DNA of 48,168 bases from Spirogloea muscicola. Lineage: Eukaryota > Streptophyta > Zygnematophyceae > Spirogloeales > Spirogloeaceae. This document shows, one piece after another, positions 31,351 through 42,439 of this stretch (positions within the stretch are counted from its first letter, which is position 1; each line of letters begins with the position of its first letter). Location: contig WELB01000073.1 of NCBI GenBank assembly GCA_009602725.1, positions 265,027-313,194 of the forward strand, read 5' to 3'. The notes below the pieces were generated by a model. That model made no database searches. It was not told the origin of the DNA and saw nothing but the letters and a program-made list of their open reading frames with translations. Position numbers and translations under genes: made by a program.

Positions 31351-32230
31351 TTCCAAAGTAAGAGACTGCGCAAGGTCGGGGGGGAAAAGGAACAGATGGA
31401 GGTTTGTTTCAATTACACGAAATTTCCTGATAGATGGAGCGTGCATCGATTGATGGAGGGCCTGAGTGGCCAAGTACATAACGGGAGGTGGGCGGTGGGC
31501 CACCTGGGGGGGGGGCTCGCCGGGATTCTCGCGATCTGGCCACGTGGCCCACGCCGGCTGGGCGGCCGCCACTTCGCCGCCCCGCGCGGGCGGGCCGGAA
31601 CCGTACGATGCCACGTGGAGGCCGCAAATGGCGGGCGTGGGGTCCCTGTCCACGGGGCGGCCGGCGCCAATGAGCAAAGGAGGGAAGCAAGCCGGCCCCC
31701 GCGCCCTCCCTCCACTTGCTCCGACCTGCAGAGCAGGCTGGCGGGTCCCCCTTTGGGCTGGCCTCTCACAGCCATTGCCTCACGGATTTAGATGCCCTCT
31801 TTCTTACATTGGAAGAGCTAATCTCCTCTCAAGCAGCAGGTGATGTACACCTTTCAAGGTGCTTGCCTTTGTACTTGACCCCTTAGGCCCTCCATCACTC
31901 CATCAGTCAATACACACTCCATTTTCCTTTCAACCGGTTAACACAAACTTAGCCGCTCTTGGGACAGGGCTTCGCTTGATGCAGCCCCAGCTTTCCAGGC
32001 CCTTTGTCCATTCTTTTGGGCTGGCCTCTCCCAGCCACCAGTTAATCTGGCCGCGCTTGCTCTCTAAGAGAATGGCCTGAGAGAAGAGGGGAGCAACAGC
32101 TGAGGACCCGCTCCCGTACTTTGTTCCTTCTTTTCTGGGCTGCCTTTTCCAGCCCCTATCCTCAATGGGCGAGCCCTTCTGGCTTTGCCAGCCCCTCTTC
32201 TCTACGGGCGCGCACTTCTTCTTTCTTCGG
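31351..32230. repeat. hairpin modules in otherwise unassigned sequence
   Basis: 31360-31750 is GC-rich and motif-free. Modules at 31756 (GGGCTGGCCTCTCACAGCC), 32018 (GGGCTGGCCTCTCCCAGCC), 32135 and 32170 (GGCTTTGCCAGCCCCTCTTC) resemble those elsewhere. No gene is supported. Confidence 0.5.
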
Positions 32231-32642
32231 CCTCCGGCTTTCGTCAGGGGGATAGTTTTTCGGCAGCTAGTCTGTCGGATGTGAGGCTCCTCACTCGTAA
32301 CTACTGAGTGGTCCGTCCTCCCCCGTTCTGCTATAGCCTCTTCAGGCCCCGCAGTCGCTGCTTAGCTCGTAGTTTGGCCCCTTCGAACCTTGTCAATTCT
32401 TTTCGGGCTGGCTTCTCACAGAAGAAGAAGAAGTGGCTCTCCCAATGGGGGCAAGGGCTGAGAAGCCAGCCCGAAAAGAATTGACAAGGCTCGAAGGGGC
32501 CAAACTACGAGCTAAGCAGCGACTGCGGGGCCTGAAGAGGCTATGGCAGAACGGGGGAGGATGGACCACTTGGTAGTTACGAGTGAGGAGCCTCACATCC
32601 GACAGACTAGCTGCCGGTAAACTATCCCCCTGACGAAAGCCA
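32231..32642. repeat. about 410-bp palindrome made of two opposed LINE tails
   Basis: The left arm (32231-32420) runs from CCGGCTTTCGTCAGGGGGAT through R1 to GGCTGGCTTCTCACAG. The right arm (about 32430-32642) is the reverse complement, ending ACTATCCCCCTGACGAAAGC. The centre is a short AAGAAGAAGAAG spacer. The arms differ by a few substitutions and a short indel in the hairpin end. Confidence 0.85.
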
Positions 32643-33090
32643 CACAGCCCTTGCCCCCATTGGGAGAGCCACTTCTTTCTTGCTCCCAGGAGCCACGTGC
32701 TCAGGAGGCCATCTCCGCTGCTGCCCTCAGGCCTGGTCCTGTCTTCCTGGCCAGGTCCTTCCATGGTCCCCCGGCTCCCCCTGTTCATTCTTTTGTGGAC
32801 TGACTGTGGACTTTTCACAGCCCCCGCTCCCTCTTGGCCACGCAGGCCCTCAATCACTCATTACACACCATAACCCAGCTGGAAGAGCTGCTTCTCCTCC
32901 TTGACCTTGTACCTTCCTTGGTGCTGGCCTGTCACAGCCAATGCCGTAAATCGGGAAAGCTGTTTCTTGGGCTTGAAGTAGCTCTTTTTCATTCTTGAGC
33001 GGGCCTCTCGCAGCAATCGCCCCCTCAAAGAGCTTCTCTCTGTGCCGGAGCTTGTCACACCCTGTGTGGGCTGGCCTTTCATGACCTCAG
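32643..33090 (+). repeat. R1 end and degenerate hairpin modules upstream of the kinase gene
   Basis: CACAGCCCTTGCCCCCATTG (about 32641) repeats the R1 end. Degenerate modules GTGCTGGCCTGTCACAGCC (about 32921) and GCGGGCCTCTCGCAGC (about 32998) follow. They end about 120 bp before the kinase ATG, leaving little unique promoter. Confidence 0.55.
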
Positions 33091-33212
33091 CTTCCATTTG
33101 CAGAGGCTTCTTTCCACTCCGCTGCCACTCTCGCGCTTGCTCTCTTCGGTACCTCGTCTCTGGTGTTGCGGGCAGTGGCGGTGGCAGCGGCGGGTAGTAA
33201 GCCATCAGGGCA

Positions 33213-35953
33213 ATGGCGGCGCCGCCGCGGCGTCCCGGCTGCTGCGGCGGGTCCCACTTCTCGACCAGCGGCGCCGACTATGAGCTGCTGGAGGAAATTG
33301 GCCGCGGCTGCCGCACGGTGGTGCGGCGAGCCGTGTACAGGCCCACGGGCGAGGTGGTGGCCGTCAAGCTCATCGACCTGGAGGAGTGCAGCAACCACTT
33401 GGTGAGCGCCTCTCGCCCGGTCTGGCTGGCTGCCGGACTGAGCAAGAAGTTCCAGACGCTCCATAGCCAAAACTGGCAGTGTGCAGGCCAGCGAAGTGCC
33501 TGACAGGTACCCGCGCAAAGCGCAGCGAGCTGCCGAGCTACAGAGAAGCCAGTGAGGTTGCCATGCTGGGCGACGACGAAAAGTCTCAAGTTGCTGACAG
33601 CATCAATAGGTCGTCAGGCAGAGCCAAGGACCCATTTGCGCTGGCGGGCTCGGCTTTGGGCCCCGCCACCAGCCAGTGGTGACCGCCACGAGGACTCTCG
33701 GCTGTGTGCGCGGATTCCATTGCCAGTCGGGGTTGAGGCAGGTGGTGGTGTTGATGGCTCGGTGCTGAGGGGTGCTGCCCTGATGCCACCCGCTCGCTTG
33801 GAGCAGGAGGAGGTGAGGAGGGAGGTGCAGCTGATGAGCCTGGTGCGCCACCCGAACCTCGTGAGCAGCCATTGCTCATTCGCTTCGGGCGCGAAGCTGT
33901 GGATCGTCATGCCACTCATGGCCGGCGGCTCCGTGCTGCACATCATGCGCTCGCGCTTCCCGCACGGCCTGCCCGACGAAGCCACGATCGCCACCATCCT
34001 GCGCGACACCCTCCGGGGGCTTGAATGCCTGCACCGCGACGGTCACATCCACCGTGATGTGAAGGTGCGCCGGCTCGCCCAACTGGCCTATTACTACAGC
34101 TCAATGACGACGTTGTTGCTTGCTGCTGCGAAGGCTCGGTGCCAGACTGAGCCTCTGCAGCGCTGTACGTGCTTCTTCTCTTGGCCAGGCTGGGAATATC
34201 CTGATTGACACTGACGGCCACGTAAGGCTGGGTGATCTTGGAGTTGCGGCGGCCACGTTTGAGCATGGCAACATTCAACATGGCAAGACTTTCACGGGGA
34301 CACCCTGTTGGTCAGCTTCTTGCACCTGCTAGCCGAGCAGCCGCCACTTGCCAGCGGCCAATGCTTCGTCCCTCAATACACCTAGCGATTGTGATCATAC
34401 GCCACATGATTGTGTCAAAATGTCACACTGAGTTGGTCGTTGAACATCTCTCCTCTCTATTGACCGTTTGTCTAGGATGGCGCCGGAAGTGATGGAGGAC
34501 AATGATGGCTACGACAACAGGTTCGTATGGCCAAGCGTGCCCTGATTTACTGAGTCACAGATGCCCAGCACAGCAAGCCCAGATATTGCTCATGTCAAAG
34601 ACAATCCCATCCTACTGGTGCTCAACAGGGCTGACATTTGGTCTTTTGGCATCACCGCACTTGAGCTTGCACATGGCCACGCCCCGTTCTCCAAATACCC
34701 ACCCATGAAGGTGCCAGAGCTGCCATGGTTCTCTGTTGTGGCATACTGTTGAGCCGCCTGACTCTTTGCCCTGCCCTGCCATCACTATGACCAGAGCTAC
34801 GTGCTTGCCTGCTCCTAGTGTGACTGGCATTATGCCTTTCTGCTGCAGGTCCTGAGCCTGACGCTTGATTCTCCTCCCCCGGGCTTCACGGAAGAAGGCG
34901 ATGGCCGCTTCTCCAAGGTCCATATACAGTCAAGCGTCACTGTCATCGTTTGCTCAACTTGTTGTGAATGATTGCAGTCTGGGGGCTTGGGCTTTTTGGC
35001 TGAGCTGCATTCTCTTTGACCTTCCTGAGTCGGATTTGGCTACTTACAGACAAAGGCAGAGTTCTAAGTCCTTGCAAGTCATTAATGCGGAAGCCACAGA
35101 GGCAAAGGCAACCAAATATCACCAACAGCAAAAAGTGTCACACACCTTCAGCATGAAGTCAACTGCAACGTGCTAAGCCGCAGGAACACTGACAATTGCA
35201 TCCCGGAGCAGTCGTTCAGGGCGCTTGTGGCAAAGTGCCTCGTGAAGGACCCATCAGAGCGACCAATGGCATCCAAGCTGCTTGAGGACCGCTTCTTCCG
35301 GCACCATGCCAAGGATGCAGCTTACCTCAAGGCCACGCTCCTTAGTACAGCCCCGTCACTCGCATGCGGCCTTCAGAAGCTCAAAGTAGGCACAACCTGA
35401 TACCCCAATCCACACACACGCGTGCAAGAATGTAGAGAGTAAGCCCGTTGATGAAGTAAGCTGATCTCCCAGCACAACAATGGGCTTTGACTCCAACGAT
35501 TTGGTCCAACACAAACAGGATAACGAGGTGGCGCACCTGGCAGCTGATAGGACCCCGCCTGGCGAGCACGAGAAACAATCCCAGGTGTGCATCCACTGGG
35601 CCCTGGCCTTTCAAGTGCCTGCTACCCATAAGCTATTAATGCACTTGGCTTCTTGGCCAACAGCCGGTCCCCTTTTCAGCGAAGTGGCAACCCTGCAAGG
35701 AACTGGAGCTCTTTGACCTGCAAAAGTTCTGACAGTCAGTTGCTGACAAGGTCCTCCCTGCTTAGCACTTGAGTGCTAGCTGGTTCGTCCTTGCCGAAAA
35801 TTGGATTTTGGCTTGTTTGTGGCAGGCCCACTACCGAAAGGAGATGGTTGATTGGAACTTTGACCTTGACAACCTCAAGGCCCACTTGAGCACGGTGCGT
35901 TCAGCACTATGATGACAATCTGCCAACTTGTTGCTGTGTAGGCGAGCCAGTAG
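33213..35953 (+). CDS. STE20-family Ser/Thr kinase (plant BLUS1/OSR1-like)
   Basis: Ten exons: 33213-33401, 33807-34064, 34189-34310, 34476-34520, 34629-34710, 34849-34917, 35212-35385, 35519-35584, 35826-35894 and 35942-35953; 361 aa, all phases joined. Kinase landmarks in order: [20 protein letters not shown] (glycine loop), [11 protein letters not shown] (VAIK Lys), [17 protein letters not shown] (helix C), [15 protein letters not shown] (HRD loop), [10 protein letters not shown] (DFG position), TPCWMAPEVM (P+1 and APE), [20 protein letters not shown] and [10 protein letters not shown]. Plant relatives include BLUS1, which links blue light to stomatal opening. The DFG Phe is Leu here. The C-terminal extension is short (about 50 residues after the kinase domain, with [14 protein letters not shown] as in relatives). 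The tiny last exon (Ala-Ser-Gln-stop) is the least certain part. Confidence 0.92.
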
Positions 35954-36570
35954 TGGAGCTCTAAGCTCTTCAGCTCGAAGATGACTCGACTAGCTGCCCT
36001 GTCAGCTGTGTAGTGTGTGATCCAAAGCAGCACCTGCTAAACTTCGAGAATGTGCTGCAGATGGGCAAAGAGACTAGCCCACCGGGGGGTGAAAAGGAGG
36101 ACCTCAAGAGCAGAAGCACAGGTCCAGCAGCAGAGCGCATAGGCTGCTGAACCAAGCTGCAGTGGACAGATTGCGCGTGGGACTGTTCTTCGGTCCCTAG
36201 CTCTAGAGGATCAGACTACCTATTCAGGGTGCCTTGATCATGCACATGTATCACTACACATGCATTGGCCTGTCCTCACAGGAGTGTACTTACAAAAGCA
36301 ATGCCCTTTCCATTGCGATATGCATTATCATTGCAACATACATGTTGGCAGCAAAGTGAGTTTCCCCTGCTTGGCACTGCATGCGCTCAGCTTAGGCAGC
36401 CTCTGTGGCTCCAAATGCAAGTGACCGGAAGAGCCGCAAAGCTGAGGAGCCTGTGAGGCGTGTGTGAAAGAAACACGCCTTGTCCATGCTGCTATTTGCT
36501 GAAGCGAAGCAGAACCGACTCTTGGAGAGCCTCGTTGTTTGTGATGGGGGGCTCAGATTCTCAATGCAAT
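35954..36570. other. no supported gene
   Basis: 3' flank of the kinase gene. No repeat module, LINE motif or convincing exon is visible here. Confidence 0.5.
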
Positions 36571-37287
36571 GGGACCACAAATTTTCCTTGAGGGCTGGCC
36601 CTTCTCAGCCACCGCCCTCGGTGGCGAAGTGTCATGCCCGGGCGCAGAGCGCCGTTGTAGCGTCGGCTAGAGGGCAGTCGGGCGGGCCGGAGAGCCTTGG
36701 GGCGCCGGACGCCAAGTGCCTGCACCTTTTGTTGTGACCCCCCTTTGCGGGAATGGGCCTAATCTTCATAAGGTCGGACGTGAGAGAGAGGCCATCTCTC
36801 CGCAAGAAGGAGAAGCACAATGATGACCACCCCCGGGGCGACCGCTTCTTCCCTTTCGGGATAGTTTTCCGGCAGCTAGTCTGTCGGATGTGAGGCTCCT
36901 CACTCGTAACTATTGAGTGGTCCATCCTCCCCCGTTCTGCCATAGCCTCTTCAGGCCCCTACTGACGAGAGGTTACTGAGAGTTCGCTTACTGCTGTCTC
37001 AGTCCTTAGCACTCCGACTCCTTCAGACCTTGTCCATTCTTTTGGGCTGGCCTCTCCCAGCCACCGGTTAATCTGGCCGCGCTCGCCCGCAGTCGCTGCT
37101 TAGCTCGTAGTTTGGCCCCTTCGAACCTTGTCAATTCTTTTCGGGCTGGCTTCTCACAGCCCTTGCCCCCATTGGGAGAGCCACTTCTTCTCACAGCCCT
37201 TGCCCCCATTGGGAGAGCCACTTCTTCTCTTCTTTCAAATTCATGCGCACTGCGCGCCTTCTCTCTTTCTTTCTTCCCATGCGCCAT
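36571..37287 (+). repeat. R1 and tail modules, with a 38-bp tandem duplication
   Basis: A diverged hairpin (GGGCTGGCCCTTCTCAGCC) is at about 36593. An R1 start lies at 36865-36957. A block identical to 24033-24135 follows, then R1 again (37085-37190). A 38-bp unit from TCTCACAGCCCTTGCCCCC to GAGAGCCACTTCT is present twice in tandem (37151-37228). A module B fragment is at 37235-37262. Confidence 0.75.
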
Positions 37288-37672
37288 GGACTTCTACGGC
37301 GGCTACGGAGCGAAGTGGTCTTCCCTCCTCCATCGCCTGGCACTGCATGTCAATGCCCGTCGACGTAGTCGGGCGGGTAGCTTGGGGCATTCTAGCGTCC
37401 CGCAAGCCTTCGTTGCATTCAATAGAATGCGGCTATCATTGAGTCTACAGGGCTCCCAGGCACTCGCGATACACCAGCGTGCTGGTCGTGCATAAGCCCA
37501 GGCTAATTTCCGTGGTGGTGGTTTGGCGCCTCAGTATAGCATGTCAGATATGCATGTGCTCACTCGGGGATATTTGTGTCCCCCTTGGCCAGCTCATTAC
37601 CCAGTTAACAGGACATAAAAGTAACGCTAAAATTGGCCTCCCTTTCAATTTCATGCGCACCGCGCGCCTTCA
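37288..37672 (+). mobile_element. LINE ORF2 C-terminal fragment, tail and module B
   Basis: Translates to MDFYGGYGAKWSSLLHRLAL, then RRRSRAGSLGHSSVPQAF, MRLSLSLQGSQALAIHQRAG and RA, then a stop. It is a sister of 676-1063 down to the shared CATTACCCAGTTAACAGG tail and module B. The block GGY.AKW..LLHRLA aligns with GAFGAKWLDLLHRLARR in the 23.6-kb copy. Confidence 0.75.
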
Positions 37673-37826
37673 CTTGGGGAGAGATGCCATCTCTCCGCGA
37701 GTCCCTCGGTGGAGCAAGAAACTAGCGCCGCCGCCGGCGAGAGTTTGCAGGGGTTTGGCGCATGCTGCGCAGGTCGACGCTCCAGGCCAAGGTGGCCAGG
37801 GGGCCAGCGCGGCGAGAGAGAGGGAG

Positions 37827-38694
37827 GCGAGGGTGAGCACGCGAGCGTGAGGGAGGCGAGGAGACAGCCCTTACTTGCGGAGCGAATCTTACTCGCGGGC
37901 CACGCGGAGGCGCGGCGACCGCCGAGTCTGGTGCCGGCACGGCGTGGTTCAGGATGGACAGGGGCGCGGAGACGGACAGAGACGAGGCGTCAAAGGATCT
38001 TACTTCGCTGCAGCGGGCTCTCCGTGCAAGGGCCCAGCAGACGGCGCGGAGCCTGCGCCCGTTGGGCGCCCGGGCCACCTACTTGGAGGCCCCCAGTGCC
38101 GCCGTCGCGGAGCTCAGGAAGGTCAACATGGATGTCTAGGAGCGCCGCAGGCAAGCCGGCCGCGCTGCCTGGCTTCTGGACGCCCCTGAGCAACGTAGGG
38201 GGCACTGCCTCCGCGGGGGCCTCCACGACGCCTGACGCCGTGCGTGCCGCGCCGTCACCGGGGGCGCCGCACCTGGCGCACAGGGCCAGTCGGACATGCG
38301 GCGGCAAGAGGAGGAGAGGGCTCACGGAGGCAGTGCCCCCGACGTTGCTCAGGGGCGTCCAGAGGCCAGGCAGGCGTCGCGGCGGCCGGCTTGCCTGCGG
38401 CGCGCCCAGACGTCCATGTTGAACTTCCTGAGCTCCGCGACGGCGGCACTGGGGGCCTCCAAGTAGGTGGCCGGGCGCCGAAGGCTCCGCGCCGTCTGCC
38501 AGGCCCTTGCACGGAGAGCCAGCTGCAGCGGAACGAGATTCTTTGACGCCTCGTCTCTGTCCGCCTCCGCGTCACTGTTCGTCATAAGCCACACCGTGCT
38601 GGCACCGGACTCAGCGGCGCGCGAGTGAGATTCTCTCTGCAAGTAAGGACTGTCTCCTCGCCACCCTCACGCTCGCGTGCTCACCGTCGCCAGG
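37827..38694. repeat. long inverted repeat with a coding-like sequence in both arms
   Basis: The left arm (about 37827-38216) and right arm (about 38322-38694, reverse complement) share sequence such as GTGAGCACGCGAGCGTGAG at the outer end and GGACGCCCCTGAGCAACGT at the inner end. The spacer is about 105 bp. Each arm, read toward the centre, encodes a similar peptide of about 60 residues: DEASKDLTSLQRALRARAQQ then YLEAPSAAVAELRKVNMDV on the left; DEASKNLVPLQLALRARAWQ then AAVAELRKFNMDV on the right. The left arm has a stop after NMDV that the right lacks. I do not recognise the peptide. Confidence 0.8.
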
Positions 38695-39280
38695 GGTTCC
38701 CTCGGCGCATACTGTCGCCTTGGAGCCCTGCCGCAGTTGCTAAGCTTTGTCACGAGCGGTGTTGCACGCGAGGGCAGTTCCGTGGCAGGTGGCAGATTGA
38801 CTACATCCACTGCTTCGAGGCCCGTGCCAGGGGGTGACCTTCCACTAGATGGCTGGGGGTGAGCGAGGCGGGTGGTGCGACGGCCACCTTTGGCGTGGGA
38901 AGAAGGATGGCGGGGAAGCCAGTGGTGGGCGATGAAGTTGGCTGCGGGTGACGAAGTGGGAGGAGGGCGACCCTGTCTGAGGTGCCAGCAAGGCAGTGGT
39001 ACTGTCCTCACTGTGCATAGCACTGTCGTAATTAGGGTGCTTAACTCCCAGGGATGCAGCTGCCTAGGTCCCAGGCAGCTGGGGGTGATGCGTCTTGCCA
39101 CATTCTTTGCATGTCTGCTTACTTGGTAGTGAGGCCGTGGAGGGCAGGCTGCTGCAAGCCAAGCAGAGTCCTGGCCTGTAGGCGGAGTTCCAGGCGTGGC
39201 ACATCGACGCGTAGTGAGCGCTATACTGGCAGGCACGACAAAAGCACCTTGTCTTTATGAGCGATACGATTCTCTTTGGA
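38695..39280. other. unassigned region with a Cys/His-containing minus-strand frame
   Basis: On the minus strand, about 39240-39064 reads TRCFCRACQYSAHYASMCHA, GLCLACSS and QTCKECGKTHHPQ, an arrangement that could bind zinc. There is no clear start or splice context, so it may be an exon or a mobile-element remnant. The rest (38700-39000) shows nothing recognisable. Confidence 0.25.
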
Positions 39281-39710
39281 CCTTCTCCATTCTTTTCGGG
39301 CTGGCCTTTCCCAGCCACTAACTTAGATTGGACGAGCTTCTTCTGATACGATTGGTGTTCCCACTGGACCTTGTCCATTCATTTGTGATCTTGCCTTTCA
39401 CAGCCACCTGCTCCTTCTGGGAGATCTTCTGTAGCCTTGTCAAAATCATGTCCTATACACACAGTGAGGGATTAGCACGTTACATACCTTGTTCTTTGTC
39501 CTAGTCCATTGCTACTGGAGGTCATTGATGGTCCAGAAGCAGACGTCAGGGAGACTACTTCCGTGTTGTTTTGCGCTTGCTGGCCCTTTCGGACATTGTT
39601 CACTTCTCTGGGCTGGCCTCTCACAGCCACTGCCTTGCATTGAGAGAGCTATATCTTTTCGGACGGGCTCTCACAGCCATGGCCTTTCACTGGAGTAGCT
39701 GTGCCTTCTA
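39281..39710 (+). repeat. hairpin-module array
   Basis: Modules at about 39298 (GGGCTGGCCTTTCCCAGCC), 39387 (degenerate), 39609 (GGGCTGGCCTCTCACAGCC) and 39664 (GGGCTCTCACAGCC). Each is followed by an ATTG(A)GAGAGCT-like end. The last two are about 55 bp apart. Confidence 0.65.
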
Positions 39711-39719
39711 GCCCTGGAG

Positions 39720-39895
39720 GACAGAGAGAAGGCGTGCGGTGCGCATGAAGTTGAGAGGGAGGCCAATCCTAGCCTTACAAATGTCCTGTTAACTTGGTAC
39801 TGAGCTGGCTAAGGGGGACACTAACTATCCCCGAGTGAGCACATGCATATCTGACATGCTATACTGAGGCGCCAAACCACCACCACAGACAGAAT
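39720..39895 (-). mobile_element. inverted LINE 3' tail with module B
   Basis: The reverse complement of the 920-1063 tail: AAGGCGTGCGGTGCGCATGA (module B), CCTGTTAACTTGGTACTGAG, AGCTGGCTAAGGGGGACAC, and the LINE end codons GAGTGAGCACATGCATATCT up to GGCGCCAAACCACCACCA. It ends about 350 bp before the SERF-like gene. Confidence 0.7.
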
Positions 39896-40129
39896 TAGAT
39901 CAACTGGTGGGGGAGCGGGCCATCAACGAGGACGTGGGCAACGGCGCGGCCGTTTCCAGACAGACGGGGGCGCGGTGCGGCAGCTCCGCCGTTTGGTAAC
40001 CCGTTTCCCCGCCCCTTCGCAGCGATCCGGCCCCCCTGCTATTTTCCGTGCGCAAACCGCGTGGCTGGCTGCGCCGCGGGCTCCGCCGGTAACGGACTGA
40101 GGTGCTGCCACGGCGCCCGCCAGCACCGA

Positions 40130-40250
40130 TCAAAGCCCACGCCCAGCCGCCGCCGCCACCGCCGCTGCCGCCGCCGCCCCCGCCGCCGCCACCNCTGGGG
40201 GCCAGTTTAGCGCAGGGGGTGGAGGTGGGGAGGAGGCAGACGGGGGCGCC
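40130..40250 (+). promoter_or_regulatory. GCC-rich 5' flank of the SERF-like gene
   Basis: A (CCG/CCN)n run at about 40148-40196 with an N at 40194 ends 55 bp before the ATG. GC-rich sequence extends upstream to about 39950. It is probably the 5' UTR and core promoter, like the GCC runs next to the GRDP and VOC starts. Confidence 0.4.
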
Positions 40251-40994
40251 ATGGGGGGCGGTAACGCGCAGAAGTCGGCCACGGCCCGCGAGCGGAACCT
40301 GGCCAAGGCCGCCAAGGCGAACAAGGGTGCGCGCCGCGCCGTCCTGGATCCTCGTTCCAGCGCGCTGTCGTTCCCGCTGCCAGCCTTGTTGCGGGCAGAC
40401 ACGCTGCGCTGGCAGCCTTGCTCAGAGCTCTTGCTCCATCTGGCGCTCCAACCTGCGCGGGTGGCATGTGGTTTCTTGTGATGGTTGACTCATTCTGAGA
40501 GGACCTCTTTTACTGTTTTTCTTTTGGCACAGGCAGCCAGTTGGATACCAACACCAAAGCGATGACCATCCAGGTAAGAGCTTTGATGTCACGCATGCCT
40601 GGTAGTCCAGCCTTTGTCCTGGACATTGTTGATGTGCATCAGTCTGCATACTAGGCGTCTTCTATGTGAAATCGCAAGCACGCCTTAATATCTCAATTTG
40701 CAACCTGCATCGCTATGCAGCAGGCCCAACCCCTAAAAGTAGGTCTGCTTGGGATACCCAGAGATCTTCTATATGCAGGCTGTTAAGCTTCGCTTGACAG
40801 CAAGAGTATCGTTTAGGTTTGTTTAATTCTTCATGGGTCGTGATGCGCTTGTGGCAACTTGCTGGTTGCAGTGCAAGGTGTGCATGCAGACATTCATGTG
40901 CACTACGAGCGAATCCAAGTGCAAGGAGCACTCTGACTCCAGGCACCCGAAAGTTGATTTCAGCCAGTGCTTTCCCCAATTCAACAAGACATGA
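40251..40994 (+). CDS. SERF-like/zinc-finger microprotein (At2g23090 family)
   Basis: Three exons: 40251-40326, 40533-40573 and 40872-40994; 79 aa, the family length. The protein opens MGGGNAQKSATARERNLAKA (the 4F5/SERF-like basic N-terminus), passes through GSQLDTNTKAMTIQ, and has a single zinc finger CKVCMQTFMCTTSESKCKEH followed by SRHPKVDFSQCFP. Ligands are C-x2-C and a downstream H-x4-H. This protein is highly conserved in plants and widespread in eukaryotes; its molecular function is not well established. SERF relatives modify protein aggregation. Intron positions and phases fall cleanly between motifs. Confidence 0.95.
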
Positions 40995-42150
40995 AGCAGA
41001 GCAGCATTTCCCCCCTCTGTGAGAAGCGAGGCGCTCTCAAATGTTGTGGCCCAATTTACAGGAGGACGACAAATGAAGATCATGAGGAAGTTGGTCAGAT
41101 TGGAGTCAAAGCGAGACCTAGGAGAATCTTCCAAAAAATCAGGGTTTGTACTTAGGTCCAGGCTACCATGTGCTTTACTATATTGAGAAATTTTGGAGGA
41201 CACCTATAGTCCTTTCATTACTTTGGCCAGGTCACATGGCTGTTACTCTGGTGGAACCTGGAGACTGTTCACAGTCGCTCACGCACTAATAAATATGCAG
41301 CTGGTGTTCAGTACTACATTGTCAAGCTGATTTGGTAGGCTTCAATAGCAATAGTGAGGTGCAGTCTTTGAAGGTCGATGCCCTTCTCTTTGATCTCAGC
41401 TTGTAAATTTCCACAATTGTGTTGCTCATGGATGTTGATGTCCCTGGTAATACGGGTGAATGAATGGCTTCACTCTCCTCCAATTGTCTATATGCATATG
41501 GGTCTGCACTTGTATACAGTGACTTACATTCCGAGACTCCGACAATATCTTTGTCACAGGTGCTGAGCTCATTAATGGCAGGAGACGTATTAGTGGAAGA
41601 TCTGAAGGTCGTTCATAGCTACTCTTCGAACAGCTCAGAGCAATATGGCCATAATTGTCTTTGTGTCAATGTTGAGGTGTCCTGATCTGTTAGCTCTTGG
41701 TTGCCCCTGTTGGTTGTGTTCAAACAGCTCAGCTTCTTTGTCTTCCTCCACTCAGAGCCTTCAACTTGACGTTTGCCCTTCTTCGGAGGACCAGCATACT
41801 GCCCTCGTCTCGGCGGTCCAGACACAGATCCGCTCATGACTGCACACGAAAATCAGAATAGGACAGGCTCCGCCTGCACCCGAGGTAGGTGGCAACCATA
41901 GCTAGGGCGAACTGGAGCAGCGCAGTCATCGCGGATCTAGTGTTACCCCAATGTGCAGGGGAGGGCCCATTCTCACATGAGCGCTCCTACGGCCCACTGG
42001 GCTGTCGGATGGCTCCCCAGCCCGCTGAATTACCTTATACTCGTAAGCAACGATTTTGCCATGTGCAGGGATACTCCTTGGAAACAGACCTTTGTGATCA
42101 AGGTGTTCATACTTTTGCTATGGTGCAGGCCAAGAGCATAGCAGCAAGTG
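40995..42150. other. unassigned region, possible minus-strand gene start
   Basis: On the minus strand, an ATG at 41837 begins a basic peptide MSGSVSGPPRRGQYAGPPKK followed by GSEWRKTKKLS. Further down, stretches such as NLQAEIKEKGIDLQRLHLTI (about 41420-41350) and SPAINELSTCDKDIVGVSE before a GTAAGT donor (about 41530) look coding. I could not connect them into one frame or name a family. Confidence 0.25.
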
Positions 42151-42159
42151 CCTAAAGAG

Positions 42160-42420
42160 AAAGCGCGGCCAAATTGACTGGTGGCTGAAAAAGGCCAGCC
42201 CAAAGGAGTGGACAAGGTCTGAAGGAGCCCGATGGCGCAGAAAGCAAGGTACTAAGCCCTAAAGGGAGTCTGGGCACCATAGACGAAGCCAGGGTGCACA
42301 ACTTGCAAGAGTTGCTGGTGTGCTTGTTGTGTTCAGCCATTGCCTTTCTTTGAAAGAACTGTTTCTCTGGGCTGGCCAATCACAGCCATCGCCATCGCCA
42401 TGCTGGAAAGTCTTTCTCTG
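42160..42420. repeat. hairpin modules in both orientations
   Basis: The minus-orientation module GGTGGCTGAAAAAGGCCAGCCC with GGACAAGGTCTGAAGGAGCC lies at about 42178-42230. A plus-orientation module GGGCTGGCCAATCACAGCC, followed by ATCGCCATCGCCATG, is at about 42369-42402. Confidence 0.65.
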
Positions 42421-42439
42421 AACACACCCGCCATTCTTT

